A program made the position numbers and the translations under genes. The notes under the pieces are model-generated. The model had not been told where the DNA came from and made no database searches. It saw nothing but the letters and a program-made list of their open reading frames with translations. From Oscillospiraceae bacterium (lineage in GTDB: Bacteria > Bacillota > Clostridia > Oscillospirales > Oscillospiraceae), in NCBI GenBank assembly GCA_017415425.1, contig JAFQGT010000004.1, positions 1-40,862 of the forward strand: a DNA stretch of 40,862 nucleotides. Reading direction: 5' to 3'. Below are positions 40,823 through 40,862 of the stretch, piece by piece. Position 1 is the stretch's first letter. Every line of letters begins with the position of its first letter.

Positions 40823-40862
40823 TTCATGAATACTTCATTGGTTTATATGCCCTAGTTGTGGC
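40823..40862 (+). other. Window end after the restriction-modification gene
   Basis: Only 40 bases remain after the stop codon; no terminator or further gene can be recognised. Confidence 0.6.

Overview
This looks like a chromosomal segment from a Gram-positive, anaerobic clostridial bacterium, probably an acetogenic gut-type member of the Oscillospirales. The reasons are strong AGGAGG ribosome-binding sites, TTGACA/TATAAT-type promoters, class B sortase, CW-type wall-binding repeats, Oscillospirales-style sugar regulation, and a Wood-Ljungdahl acetyl-CoA synthase (acs) locus. The taxonomic placement is an inference from gene content and style, not from a marker-gene comparison.

Region by region. 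(1) 1-860: end of an rRNA operon (5S rRNA, tRNA-Asn), a small dispersed-repeat-like element and a small lipoprotein. (2) 0.87-15.4 kb: a carbohydrate uptake and processing locus. It has a YesM-type sensor kinase at its left end and a YesN-type response regulator at its right end. Between them lie a sugar isomerase/epimerase and a Gfo/Idh/MocA oxidoreductase (minus strand), a divergent AraC regulator, a two-permease ABC importer with a large lipoprotein binding protein, two tandem GH109-like NAD-dependent glycosidase/oxidoreductase paralogues, and a second isomerase/epimerase that is frameshifted in a T7 run. No conventional glycoside hydrolase is present, so an oxidation-elimination route for imported glycosides is a reasonable hypothesis. 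(3) 15.5-21.7 kb: a YhcH/YiaL-type sugar anomerase, an isolated 26-residue four-cysteine mini-gene, a TIGR01212-type radical SAM protein, a split transketolase, a frameshifted sialate O-acetylesterase, and an ECF S-component/methyltransferase operon. (4) 21.8-24.1 kb: sortase B, a VanY-type carboxypeptidase lipoprotein with wall-binding repeats, and tRNA-Gly. (5) 24.2-33.7 kb: the acs locus: cooC, acsD, a fused acsC-acsE, acsB, acsV and a DUF3786 gene. The catalytic CO dehydrogenase gene (acsA/cooS) and the methyl-branch genes are not in this window. (6) 33.8-36.3 kb: a secreted papain-like/SH3/CW-repeat protein and an XRE/ImmA regulatory pair whose promoter spacer is filled by a dyad operator. 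(7) 36.5-40.9 kb: initiator tRNA-Met followed by an A+T-richer, island-like stretch carrying a single-chain restriction-modification-specificity enzyme like AloI/PpiI (type IIG/IIB).

How they may work together: the kinase, response regulator and AraC protein probably sense an external glycan or glycoside and switch on the importer. The importer delivers the intact glycoside, the GH109-like and Gfo/Idh enzymes oxidise and cleave it, the TIM-barrel isomerases process the keto-sugar, and transketolase connects to central carbon flow. Reducing equivalents and CO2 from fermentation could be absorbed by the acetyl-CoA synthase system. The most distinctive items are the AcsC-AcsE fusion, the tandem GH109-like pair in a hydrolase-free locus, and the stand-alone Cys-rich mini-gene. 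Two genes are broken by single-base homopolymer changes, so sequencing error should be excluded before calling them pseudogenes.
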